The notes under the pieces were generated by a model. The model was not told the origin of the DNA. It made no database searches and saw nothing but the letters and a program-made list of their open reading frames with translations. A program made the translations under genes and the position numbers. Of a stretch of DNA of 64,000 bases, positions 1-11,020 are shown piece by piece. This DNA is from Cunninghamia lanceolata. Its lineage: Eukaryota; Streptophyta; Pinopsida; Cupressales; Cupressaceae. Position 1 is the stretch's first letter; each line of letters starts with the position of its first letter. The stretch is taken from contig BSBN01001359.1 of assembly GCA_027924645.1 (NCBI GenBank), positions 11,636,001 through 11,700,000 of the forward strand, written 5' to 3'.

Positions 1-439
1 TTGATCAGAAGATGAAGACCCCAAGCACTATAGAGGAAGTTGGGACTTATACATGTAATGTGAATGTCAAAATCATAATCTTGCCTCAGAAAGTGCCATT
101 TGGGAATCTACTTTGACACAACTCAAGGTAATATACAAAACCATTCTACCTTCTAAATGAGTTGAAGAGCATTATAGAGAAGAAAATTTTGAATGTACAT
201 AAACTTGCGGATGAAAATAGTGTACATAGCATCAATTTTTGAGGCATTTTCATCTTAGGGGAGAATTGTTTGAAAAAAATTATATAGTAAGGGGGAGTTT
301 ACATAGTTTTGAGATAGTATAATGATGTTATGCCCTTTTTCCTTGATGTCAAAGGGGGGGAGAGAGGAATATACATCTAAGGGGGAGTAGTTGTACACAT
401 TTTGTTCTAGGTGTTACCATCAATGACAAAGGGGGAGAT
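1..439 (+). mobile_element. Cop-1: 3' internal end of a Sirevirus-like Copia element
   Basis: This is the last internal stretch before a long LTR. No protein domain is readable. Four polypurine-like tracts of the form AAGGGGGAG lie at about 289-297, 351-366, 379-388 and 427-439, the last directly against the LTR. Multiple polypurine tracts upstream of the 3' LTR are a known trait of the Sirevirus lineage of Ty1/Copia. The rest of the element lies outside the window to the left, so gag and pol cannot be assessed. Confidence 0.75.
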
Positions 440-466
440 TGTTGGCAATATGTGTTGTCATTGATG
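418..466 (+). promoter_or_regulatory. Inverted repeat around the polypurine tract / LTR junction of Cop-1
   Basis: CATCAATGACAA (418-429) and its perfect reverse complement TTGTCATTGATG (455-466) flank a 25-nt loop that contains the polypurine tract and the first bases of the LTR. The same arms occur at the equivalent place in Cop-F (19281-19340). In RNA this would fold into a 12-bp hairpin that presents the tract in its loop. The function is inferred; the repeat itself is seen directly. Confidence 0.7.
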
Positions 467-2415
467 TCAACATAACATGTGTCAACCTGAGGTCAGATCT
501 GGGTGAAGTTGACGAACAATGGAATATTTGAGAGAGACAATTTGACTAAGTTGAAGAGATAGAATTGGCATACTTAAGGGAAGACTTAGCAGATAGAGAA
601 AGACTATACTTGTAGTATAAGAATGATAATCTTCCTGATGTCTGAATGTGTTGTAGAGGTGTGTAAACCTATTATAACATGTTTCCTATATATCTACAAT
701 AATATCCTATCAGTTTGAAGTACCGTACTTAGAGAAAAGTTGCAAAAGTCTGGTTTAAGGCTCTCACTATGTATAGCCTAAGGCAGAGTTACAGTATTTT
801 GGTTGGCATTCCTCTGCAATGCAAGATTTAGTCTTACGGTTCAGTAGTTAAGTTGATATTGATATTAACTTGCTATATCTAGGAATTCAAGTATTTACTC
901 CTTCAGCAAAGAAAGTTCTTAGAAACAGTGTTTCAGACTGTGACTTGACAGTGAAAAGCAATGGTGGAAGACATGTTGGAATGCTCCGCATTCCTCCAGA
1001 AGAGAAGTAGTGCCCATGTAGTTTTGGAAATATGTTCAAAGATGTGTAATACATGCTTCCTCATAGTATCATGTGTTATTATGGTCTACAAGGTCAGAGT
1101 TCAAGTGACAGAAGTAACATAGATAGTTCTAAATGATGAAATACCCTATGGAACATAGGTTTGAGCACTTGAGGAAGATAGAAAGTATACAAATCAGATA
1201 TAGGAGCTTGTGCAAAGATTCTACATGCCTTATTGCATCTTAGGTTTGAACTACATGCAAGTATTTCTCATCTCTGGTACCGCATAAGGCATTTAAGTCA
1301 GTTAGTGAAGATCTACATATGACTATCCTCCAAACTACTATATACTTCAGTCAAGTCTTTGATTTCCTCTAAAAGTAATAAATGAGGTTGTGTGGATCTA
1401 GGAATATATGCATGATTCAATATATGATTTCCTTTCTAAGAATTTTCAAATGGTTTGGTGTACCGCAATACAATATCCTAAGTTGTGGAATATCACAATT
1501 AGTCTGGAACACTCTATTTTTAGCAGTTCAACATGTTTCTTATTTTGTGGATGTATAGAATGATCTGGTACTTCAGTAAAAAGGTATATGGATGATGTTA
1601 AGAAGATACATTGTTGAAACCTTGGTCTGCATGATGTTTTTGGCTTCTCCCTGATGATGTGAAGATAAACAGTTTACAATGTTTGTGCAGTTTGAGCTGA
1701 CAGTCTAGTTTCTATTATGTACGGTGGATCCTGATCAATTGTTTTGACATTAAAAGGTGTGTCATGATGTTCCTTGAATTCTATTATGAGATGCTATGGT
1801 TCACAGCTTGTTTTCTTGACATATTGTATGAGTTGAAGCCGGCCCTTGAAGAATTACAGTTTCATCTAAAGGTTTTTATGATGCTGACCTAATCAATGTT
1901 TTGAAGTGTTGCGGAGGGTATTTATAGGAGATCAAAGTCATTTGTGAAGTGTATTAGTGTGTGAGAATGTGATAGAGTAGAATGAGAAGCATGAAGTGTG
2001 TAGAATCAGTATGATGGAGTAATTGTGCAGAAAAGAGGACTGCAATATCAACATGAGATAGATGCTTCTTTCATAGCAATTCATAGTTTTGTTTATCATT
2101 GTAATTCTTTATAGCAGTGAGATTTATTCAGGGAGTAGTAGCTCCCTTGGGTTGTAGCTTCCTTGGGTTGTAGCCCTAAAATAATGTTGTAAACCTTTAT
2201 ATAGTAGTGAGCATTATATTGTGAGTTAACACTCATCGTGGTTTTCCTAGTTTTAGGTTTTCCACATAAAAAATCTTGGTGTCATTGTGTTGATGAATGT
2301 TTTGCATGTTTTACTTTCTATTCTCTAAGTAAATGGATCTGATTTTCAAATGAAGTAGTTAAGTTTTAATATATGTTGATTCACCCCCCCTCTCAGCATC
2401 TCTGTGTGTTCAACA
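440..2415 (+). repeat. Cop-1 3' LTR (about 1.98 kb)
   Basis: The LTR starts TGTTGGCAATATG straight after a polypurine tract and ends near TTCAACA. The run of C residues near 2385-2392, followed by CTCAGCA, resembles the tail of the related Cop-F LTR, where a C-rich run precedes CTCAG and the terminal CA. The start is well placed; the end is judged from the CA and from the point where LINE-like sequence begins. No coding frame is visible. Confidence 0.7.
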
Positions 2416-3812
2416 AATGTTACTCATGATGACTCTCTGACCATTGAGAATGTTGACTTACTAGTGGTGGACAACTTGGATCCATCATTGTTAGCTCAAG
2501 AAGAAGAAGTTTTCACATGCCTCTCCACCTCCCTACTACAAGTTGTTTCACCTCTATTGAAGCATTCGATCTCATCCAAGGCATCATCCACCTTAAACAA
2601 ATCATTCACCAAAGGTCCTAAGCTGGTCTACTCCCCTCTTGGCCTAAGGAAAACTAGGAATGTTAAAAAACAAACATGGGTTTAGATTCAAAGATTGGGC
2701 ACCCATCTTAGTGAGAAATCAAGGATAGAGAAACCTCAAGGGAGATTACGGATAGATTTCAAGGTATGTTGGATGTGGTAGAAACCAAATCAGCCCCTAA
2801 CATTAAGAATTGAAAGTAATTTCTTGGAACATTTCAAGTTTAAATAACCCCATAAAACATGAACTTATATCTAATCTTAGGAGAACACATAACCCTGATG
2901 TTTTGATCATTTAAGAAACAAAGATGTATGTGGAAAGATTTGATGTTGTGAAGAGAAAAGTCTAGTCTAAGGCACATTCTATGGGGGTCAATGCTCTGGG
3001 GGCTTTTGGAGGGATCCTCTCTTTGGAATCTATCTATTGTCTCAAGCTTGGTTCTATGTGTTACTCCACATCATGTTGCCATCATTGTATCCCACCTTAA
3101 AGAAAACTTCTCATGTATTATTTCAAATGTCTATGCCCCAAAATCCTTAGGGGAAAGAAGAAAGATTTGGATTAAGCTCACTACTTTTAGAGCTTTGCAT
3201 TGCAACTCTAGATGGATTATTGCAAAAGATTTTAATTCTCTCCTTTCTTCGAATGATGAAATGGGGGGTACTCAAAATCATACTAACAACATGGATGATT
3301 TTACTAATTTCATTTCTTTATGCACTTTGATAGACAAAGAGCTTCATGGAGCTCAGTATACATGGTCAAATATAATATTAGGTGCCTCTTTGATTCAAGT
3401 TTAGTTGGACAAAGTTTTTGCCTCACTAGATTGGTTGTTCTATCACTCTCTCTACCTCTTGACCCTCTCTATTAAGGTTGGATCAGACCATTCCCCTCTT
3501 TTTTTTCCAGTTGGATAATCTCAAAATAATTAAAGAGTCCCCTTTTAGATACAAAAATGTGGTTTGTGCATCATGATCTTAAGGATTAAATTAGGGAGTG
3601 GTGGGATATTTGAGTTGCTAGGAAAGCTATGTTTAGATGTGCTAAAAAACTCAAAAACATTAAAATAAATATTAGAGTATGGAATAAAACTTCTTTGGGC
3701 AACATGTTTTCCCTTGCTAGAAGGAGCTAGAAAGTATTCAGCAAGAAAACCAAAAACTAGGCGTGAATCAACAATTTTTTGATAAAGAAAGAAGCCTCCT
3801 TGGAAAATATTA
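2416..3812 (+). mobile_element. LINE piece 1: end of ORF1 and apurinic-type endonuclease
   Basis: This is the left piece of a decayed L1-type non-LTR retrotransposon. 2416-2685 reads as a low-complexity ORF1-like tail, which I do not recognise firmly. From about 2810 an endonuclease frame reads KVISWNISSLNNPIKHEL, then a stop where Gln is expected in the ETK motif, followed after frameshifts by the VYAPKSLGERRK region and GSDHSPL near 3480-3500, the usual C-terminal His motif of the EEP endonuclease family. The piece is cut at 3812 by Gyp-A. The reading frame resumes functionally at 12254. Confidence 0.8.
2810..3510 (+). pseudogene. LINE endonuclease domain, broken
   Basis: The domain would nick target DNA for target-primed reverse transcription. 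Seen directly: the WN motif near the start, the E-T-K motif at about 2912-2920, the NVYAP stretch near 3125, the core between 2991 and 3404, and SDHSPL near 3483. A TAA replaces the residue before ETK, at least one frameshift lies near 2985, and there is a TAG at 3402-3404. Length and motif order agree with the EEP domain of plant L1 LINEs. It is a relic and cannot encode an active enzyme. Confidence 0.75.
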
Positions 3813-4117
3813 TGTCGTAAAATGTCCCCCTAGGACTTTTAGCTCCCCAGTTTAGCTCTCGGGTCCTTTAGATTTAATCATGCATGTTAAAAATGAATCC
3901 TAGAGAAAAATCCCCTGAAACCCATGTCAAATGCGACTTAGGGGATGCTCTTGAGCTTAAGCAAGTCCCAAAATAGGACCCTGGACAAGGACGCTCGCAC
4001 CCTAGTCTAGACCTATTTTATCGAGACCCAAATTTTAAATGCCTGCAAAGTGACTATTAAAAGGTTTCCATTTGTCAGCCTATTCAATTTGAATTATGAA
4101 TGTTTAGAGGGAATGAA

Positions 4118-4124
4118 TATATAA
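4118..4124 (+). promoter_or_regulatory. TATA box in the Gyp-A 5' LTR
   Basis: TATATAA lies at a fixed place, about 300 bases into the LTR. The equivalent site reads TATATAA at 11324-11330 (Gyp-A 3' LTR) and 37003-37009 (Gyp-B 5' LTR), TATAAAA at 52067-52073 (Gyp-B 3' LTR) and TATATAA at 54725-54731 (LTR-X). Conservation across diverged copies supports a promoter role at the U3/R boundary. Confidence 0.6.
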
Positions 4125-4840
4125 CCATGTTTAGGACTTCATTTTACACTTAGATGGATAATACAAACTTGTGATCTTATGCTAAGGATACTCAAGGATT
4201 TCATTGTATTGCAGAGAAGTATTGTGTTATGTTTGTACTTGTTGTAGATTTATCTTCATCAATCCATCGCCTCATGGCGTGAAAGATCTTCATCTCCCCA
4301 TGAGAGCTTCACCTCCGAGGTGACATCTATTTTATGTTTCAATCACTTTATCATATCATTTGATTTTGCCTCTATCCACCAAGGACACACACTCTATCTA
4401 ACAATGGTGTTGGAAGGCTTGAATGCCATTCTAGGGCTTGACCGAGGCAAGCTCTTAAACACCACAACCCCAAACCCCTCTCTTGTGATTGTAGGTGATA
4501 GTATTAGATCTTGTGGAGAGGAGTTGTAGGAGGTGAGAGTAGAGTAGGAAGATTCCAGATCTAAAGAAAATGACAGAAAATATCCCTAATTGGACAATGG
4601 CGCCCGTTCTTTTGTCCTCCAATTTAGCGTTGTCAGAAATCTCTGAGCATCTTACAGTCTGAAGCACATTTTGATCCAAAGCCCTTAGAAAAAGTACCAC
4701 CTTAGACACTGATGCCCACTTTTTCATCCCTAAAGTTTCCACTTTCCAAAATTCAAATCCTGGTATGTTTCTAATCTATATTTAGTGCCTTCCTATGCAA
4801 ACATTTGTCGGGATTCATCCATTTGCTTACAATTTTGCAT

Positions 4841-4874
4841 AATTAGGGTTTTAGGCCTAATCAGATTAGGGTTT
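4841..4874 (+). promoter_or_regulatory. Paired telo-box-like motifs in the Gyp-A LTR
   Basis: AATTAGGGTTTT (4841-4852) and GATTAGGGTTTA (4863-4874) are spaced about 22 bp apart. The first is kept in all four Gyp-A/B LTRs (also 12041, 38944, 52779) and the second also in the Gyp-A 3' LTR near 12064. The complement AAACCCTAA is the plant telo-box known from promoters of growth-related genes. A regulatory role here is inferred. Confidence 0.4.
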
Positions 4875-5054
4875 AACAAACTAATCAAAAAATTACAAAT
4901 TTCTTTATCATTCCAAGTGACACCAAACCTATAGCTAAGTCCTCTTGCAAAAGTTGTGATTCAACTCGGTTTAATGTCCTTGAATGTATGTAGTGAAAGG
5001 AGGATCTAATTAAACTATCAACCTCATTCAATATCCCTCTTTTTCTACATAACA

Positions 5055-5070
5055 TTTTGGTGAACCTATG
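5055..5070 (+). promoter_or_regulatory. Candidate primer-binding region of Gyp-A
   Basis: TTTTGGTGAACCTATG follows the 5' LTR directly, and TTTTGGTGAACCCAT follows the Gyp-B 5' LTR (39159). It begins close to the expected TGG but is not the common initiator-Met primer site. I cannot name the tRNA from sequence alone. Confidence 0.4.
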
Positions 5071-7048
5071 TTTTTACTAAATTTTGCACCTTGTTGAGTG
5101 TTGTACATCTGATTTGCATTCATACATATCATTTTCATCATCATGCATTTGAAAACCTTGCATAAAAATTGAAAAGTTTGAAAAAAAAGGCATTTTTGGC
5201 TTACATTTAGACATAATTTGCACTATTTTCCTTTCACATTATTGAAAACATTTAATTTTCTAATATTTATATCAGATTTGAGATAAATTGCAGCATTTCA
5301 TATTTTCATAGTCATTTACCTTGCATTTGCATCTCATTTGCTTGGGTTTTGCTTGGACTTTTGCATTTTTCATATAACCTAGTAATTTCAAAAGCTAGGG
5401 TTTATAATTAAAATCTTGTTTTAGATTTTATTACTCATTTTAAAACTCTTTCAAATATTTTTTTTGAATGTAGTGTGTTTGTATTGTGTATCTTTGCATT
5501 TACATTGAAAAAATTGAAAAAATTGAGCATTTTATGTGCATAAGCAAGCATAGTTTTCCTTTGTTTTGTTGGATTTATCATAAATATAATTCATTTTAGG
5601 CCTTGCATTCATTTACAAGCATATATTCATCTATCATTTGAAAATTTGGCATCATTTAAGGCTGTAGATTGAAAATTGGCATATTTGTTAAATAACACAT
5701 TGTGTATTTCAACAAGCATATCTTGCTCCTTTAGTTTGTTCTTGTAAAGGATGATTTTTGGATAGTTTGTTTTTGGTAGTTTTGGTGTATATCCTCCTTT
5801 CACCCTTACATTCAAGGACCTAGGGTCGATTTGCAATGTACTATCATACCCTAGGTCACTATTAAGATGTAGGGAAACTTGGATTTTTATGATTAGATTG
5901 ACAATTTCCTTCTCTTATGCTCAATTGTACCTTAAAACCCTAATTATGCAAATACGATAGTAAACGGATGAATTACGGAAAATGCTTTTGCAGAAAGATG
6001 TAAAATAACAAATAACTATGTACCTATTTTTAGGGTTCCGAGGCAGAAAAGTCAGGGACTAAAGAGTGGACGCCCAAGTCCAAGGCCCTACTTTTTGTTG
6101 AGATCTAGAAACAAGGTCTGCAACTCATATCTGTTGTATTAGAGATTTTCCTGTTGTAGAACTTTGAGGACTAATGAGTGGGCACCCAAGTCCAGGTAGT
6201 TGTTTCTTTCACTGATCTGCAATTCTGACACTCCAATATGCCCTCCTGTAACTTCACTTTGTTTGCATCATCAACCTGTAACCTGCAACCATGAAAACTT
6301 TGGGAGGGGGTTGGTGTTTAGAGGCTTGCCTCAGTCAACCCTCGGAGAGATATTCAAGCTTTCCAAACACCATTGTCAGATACAGAGTGCATACCTTGGG
6401 AGGTAGAGGCAAAAACCAAATGATAAATGCTCAATAATCACAATAGATATCACCTTGTAGTGAAGATCTCAAGGGAGGAAGAAGCTCTTCATTCCATGAG
6501 GAGATGGATGCTCAAATTTGCAAACACAAACACATAGACAACACAAATCTACTCTTGCAACACAATGAAAGCCTTGAATCACCTTTAGGATGCATAAAGT
6601 TCACCATAACAATCTCTAGTTTACAAATGAATGCCTAAACATGCTTTTATATACAACTACAAACATTCCCACCAAGATTTCATAAATTCAAACTTACTGT
6701 GTCGGCCTAGGGACCAAATAACGGTCATAAACTGACACTTCAAATTTGGGCCTGACCCAAAATAGGGTAGGACTAGGGCGCGAGCGCCCAAGTCCTCCCC
6801 CCTATTTTGGACAGGGTTAGGCTCAAGGGGTCCCCCTAGGTTCCATTTGTCATAAGACCCAGGGTTCATTCCATCAGGATGTTGAAATATGATGTAAGAT
6901 GTCCTAAATACACCTAAGAGACCCGAGAGCTAAACCTTTTGAGGGAAAAGCCCCCAAGGGGACATTCTATGACATTACAATTCTATTAGTTTGTGCATTG
7001 AGTGTTGTATGATTTTGTATGAGTTGTATAACCTGTTGTCTTAGATTA
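5071..7048 (+). other. Gyp-A untranslated leader, split by a solo LTR
   Basis: AT-rich leader with short repeats of the type TTGCATTT and TTTGAAAA. It aligns with the Gyp-B leader (39159-39749), which lacks the 5743-6979 insert. No ORF in it is convincing. Confidence 0.6.
5743..6979 (-). repeat. Solo LTR, reverse orientation, relative of the Gyp-A/B LTR family
   Basis: The inserted block begins TGTAAAGGATG and ends GACATTACA. It is absent from the matching place in Gyp-B, where the leader runs straight on. Flanks are GTTCT (5738-5742) and ATTCT (6980-6984), a 5-bp duplication with one change. Read on the minus strand it starts TGTAATGTCATAGAATGTCC and carries the TTTAGCTCTCGGGTC landmark and a TATA box (plus 6647-6653), as in the Gyp-A/B LTRs. 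It is therefore a solo LTR of a sister family that landed in the opposite direction. Confidence 0.85.
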
Positions 7049-9456
7049 ATGGGTTCTAGTGCTCCTGATAGCAATGGTGTTCCTACATCAGAAAATCCAT
7101 TGAACACCTATTTTACAAAAGGAGAAACACAAACTTTGCAAGATATCATACCTCCTACAACTACAATGGAAGAACAAACATTTCATGATTTTGAGGATCC
7201 TATTGATATAATAACACATGTACCTGATGAACAAATAAGCAAACTTGATAGAGAATTAGTAGATTTCCAAGCATTTGTGGAAAAAGAAAGGATAGTGAAG
7301 GAAGCTATAATATAAGAGAGTTGTTAAAATAAGGACAAGATGGTGTTAACATGCTCTGTGGCTTAGCGCATATAATGAATCATAATGTTATGCATGTGAC
7401 TAAATGTGTGAATGTTATCAATAATATGTCATCATTGACTCATACACAAGTATGGGCACCTATACCGACCATCGAAATGTCTACTTTTGCATCATCAATC
7501 CTTACTACTAATGCACATGCTTGTAGTAATGCTACCACTAGTATTGGAGTATCGAATGGCATTAATTCACATAATTACAAGGCTGTGAGATTTAATTATC
7601 AAAACTTAGCACCTAGGGTGACTTCTTATATGAATAATCACTCTTAACCACCTGTCCATTCCACCTATTCCCAACCACCTTTCACTTACAATTATTCTCA
7701 ACCACCTTCCACTTATAATTGTTCTCAACCTCCTTTCATTACCACTCATAACCAATCACCTCAAAATTTCATGACCATAGCTTCTAATTCTCAAACCGCA
7801 TCTTCTAATGATGCCCTCCTAGACCAACTCTTGTAAAGCATGACTTCTTTACAACAAAAGGTAACAATATTGACATATTCTTCTCAACCTAATATACCAA
7901 CTTACCATACTCACAATCCTCTATCTTTTGTAATCTTAAGAACTCCTATGCCTGACAAGTTTGAGACTCCTCGCTTTGAAAAATATGGTGGTAAAGGTGA
8001 TCCTGATACTCATGTGGTAGCATTCATGGTGATGTATAGTGATTTCTTCTTTGAAGAGGACTTGTTAGCAAAACCTTTCCCACGATCTCTCAAAGACACT
8101 GCTTTGGAATGGTTTTGCTCTATACCTCCGAATTCACTACATTCTTTCTCACAATTAGTTGATCAATTCTTACAACATTTTCAAGCAAACATTGGACCTC
8201 AAGTCTCATTAATTGATTTAGTTCATTGCAAGCAAGGTCTGAAAGCAAAGTTAACAAAGTTTATCAGTCAATATCAAGATCTCTATGCACAAATCCAATA
8301 CCAGATGAATGATGAGGATGTTTAGAAGGTGTTTATTACAAATCTACAACCTAACATTTGTGATAAGATCCTCTTAATGAAGTATAGTTCTTTTCAACAT
8401 TTATGCACAGCTCTTCGTGATTATCAGCTTTCATCTAGTTAGTAAGAGAACCAAAACTCATTGGCTCAAGGTGATCAAGCTCAAACTGAAACATCTCAAA
8501 ATAATTTTAAGAGGAACAACAAGAATTTCATTAAGATAAATGGGCAGAATTCAAATAATTTTTCACAAGTGTCCGCTATCACTAATCCAAAGAGGGCACC
8601 ATTTTAGTTTCGACAACAACAAAGATAGTTTACTCCAATATCTAATTCACTACATTATATTATGAATCAAGAAGTGAGCAATAATCTCTTGAAGCTTCCC
8701 CCCATCAAACCATTGGATAGTAATAGAATCTAAGGACCTCACTTTGATGCTAATGCTTTCTATCATTATCATCGACAACAAGGGTATGACACTGAATGAT
8801 GTATGCATCTTAAACATGAAATTCTAGACCTCATCAACTCAAATGTAATATAGGTAGCTGGTGTGAATGACAATGGAAATAATTTTGTGGCCCCTCCGAA
8901 TCAGAATTTATAGATCTTTACTAATCCATTTCCTAAACATATGGACAACAATATGGTAGAGCAAAACATAATTGAGCAAGAAGATGACTATCTACATTAT
9001 GATGAAATAGTTGGTATGATAGAAGTGGATAAAGAGAAGATCAAAGACTCACCTCATCCATGAGGAAAAGGTATCTATGCTGAGGTTCCTCTGCCATTAT
9101 CCCTTCAAGGATCAGGAATCAAGCAAGATGCACCAAATTTACTAATTAAACAACCGTGACAAGACGTTTTGATACAAGGAAAGGTTGCCATGGTGGAAAA
9201 TACCCCATTCCACCGCAAAAAGATTGGCAAGAAATCAAAGGATCGGAAAAGAACAAGGCGGTTATCATCAATGGGAAATAGCAATTATTCCCCTCCTCAA
9301 AACCAACAAAAGATTTCAAATATACAGGGATTTGAGAAACAAGCACCGCATGATCATCCTAGAAATAAGAATCAATCAAGTATGAATTACTCACACTTTT
9401 TACAAACCTTGATGGTGCATCTTTCTAAGATGCTCACACGTTCAGACTCCTCTTAG
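7049..9456 (+). pseudogene. Gyp-A gag, broken
   Basis: Gag would form the retrotransposon capsid. I chose the Met of MGSSAP as start because it is shared with Gyp-B. Visible parts: an N-terminal acidic region (7049-7315); a Ser/Thr-rich linker with repeated SQPP units (about 7640-7750); the capsid-like core (7840-8325) with the LEWF and FLQHFQAN motifs typical of retrotrans_gag; a Cys/His knuckle relic reading YHYHRQQGYDTE (near 8760), where the first expected Cys is now Tyr and a stop follows; and a basic C-terminus. Stops occur at several places, and some are shared with Gyp-B. No pol follows. Confidence 0.8.
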
Positions 9457-9467
9457 ATAAAATACAA

Positions 9468-9468
9468 A

Positions 9469-9503
<35 letters not shown>

Positions 9504-9504
9504 G
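9468..9504. repeat. (TG)n(TA)n microsatellite
   Basis: An alternating TG run passes into a TA run. It is absent from the matching place in Gyp-B, so it arose after the two copies split. Confidence 0.9.
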
Positions 9505-10055
9505 TTGTGTTCCCTCATGATTTGTTATGTGTTGTTTAGGCCTCCTAGGATGACACTTGATACTCTTATAAGGTCAAGGATATAGGGAGACCACCTTTGT
9601 TGTGATCATTCTTCTATTTGTTTCATCATTCTTCTATCTTGCCTCTCCTCTATTGTATTGTTGTGTGTCATACCTTAGGAGCATAGCGTTGCAGTTGATG
9701 ACCTGGGGGCATCCTCCTATGTGGTGTTCCTAAGGCACTTGTTCTTCTCTCTCATTTTTATTATTTACCTTCTTCAGTGATTCTACCTAGTTAGCGGATG
9801 ACAAAAAACAAACAAATATTGATATGGACCATGCATCCCGTCAATGAGAAAATAGAAATGGACTTAATCCATATATGAAGATGGGGTTGATCTATACATA
9901 TATCTGACGCTTGAATAGTAGAATCACTCCATGTGATGTATCGTCTTGTGGCATTTCTTGTGACTAACATTTTGTAATCCACTCAATCTACTCTTGTACA
10001 CTTTGATTGGTATCTCACCTTGTTGCTACACTCAGTTTCGAGGCACCTACAATAT

Positions 10056-10277
10056 AGCCCAATAGTTTTACTCGGCTCTGAACCCGTAGTATAGCCTTGG
10101 TCCTTGATATGATTATTTTCATGCATAGCTTTTATGATATGGTTGTTATCTTAGAGTAAGATTTTCTAGCCCAATAGTTTTACTCGGCTCTGAACCCGTA
10201 GTATAGCCTTGGTCCTTGATATGATTATTTTCATGCATAGCTTTTATGATATGGTTGTTATCTTAGAGTAAGATTTT
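10056..10277. repeat. 111-bp tandem duplication
   Basis: Two adjacent copies (10056-10166 and 10167-10277), each starting TAGCCCAATAG and running to AGATTTTC. I see no differences between them apart from the last base or two. The matching part of Gyp-B (near 50370-50490) has one diverged copy, so this is a recent local duplication. Confidence 0.9.
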
Positions 10278-11020
10278 CTAACCATCTTGTTGTTTAGCAT
10301 ATCTTATCAATGTGTTTGTGGGAACATTCGGTAATCATAAGCACATGTCACCTTGGGGGCATGGGCTTTGCGAGAGCTCTTGTTCCCTTGTGTGTCTTCT
10401 CTCTACCTCAATGTGCTTGATATTAGTACACAACATCAACCACCTTAAGGTAGGGGTATATATAATGATATATGTCTTTATCAAAGAAGCCCTCTGTACA
10501 AGCCAAGATAACGTATCCCTTGAGCTAGTGCATATCCTTTTATTCAAAAGCCCTTCTATGGAAGGCAAGATGGTGTATCTCTTGAGCTAGTGCACATCCT
10601 TTTATTAAAAATGTCCTCAATAGAGGTGGGGTTGGATCTTGATACTATCCTCCCTTAAGCGTGTTTTTGGTGGTTGTTGTGGCATAAGCCCAACCGTCAA
10701 GATTTCATTTTATATATGAAAATGTTATATCAATGTATTCATCGTGTTTTGCATGACTGCTCTCGTGTCTTCATCATGTTTTGAGTGTCTTCAATATGTC
10801 TTCTCCATGTCTTGCATGTTTCTTATTGTCTTCATTTTTTTTACGTGTCTGTGATGTGTCTTCTAGTGCTTACCTAAGATTGGGGGCTAGGAATAGTTCA
10901 TCAATCTTTGTGTATGCCTTAGATTCAAGTGCTTGGCATGTCTGATGTGTTTTCAATCGTACCTTAATGCATGTATGGGTCATAAGATCATACATACATT
11001 AAAGTGGGGGCTAAATTTTA

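Larger units (their letters stand above)
3813..5054 (+). repeat. Gyp-A 5' LTR
   Basis: The LTR starts TGTCGTAAAATGTCCCCC and ends near CTACATAACA. It matches the 3' copy at 11021. It carries a TATA box and two telomere-like TTAGGG boxes, listed separately. The exact last base is uncertain by two or three positions because the 5' and 3' copies differ there. Confidence 0.85.
9457..11000 (+). other. Gyp-A noncoding 3' region
   Basis: About 1.5 kb without any domain, ending in a polypurine tract. It matches Gyp-B 49750-51743. It holds the microsatellite, the 111-bp tandem duplication and short units of the form CCTCTATGGAAGGC followed by TTGAGCTAGTGCA (10490-10625). The length of this conserved noncoding tail hints at a function in packaging or priming, which is inference. 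Confidence 0.6.
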
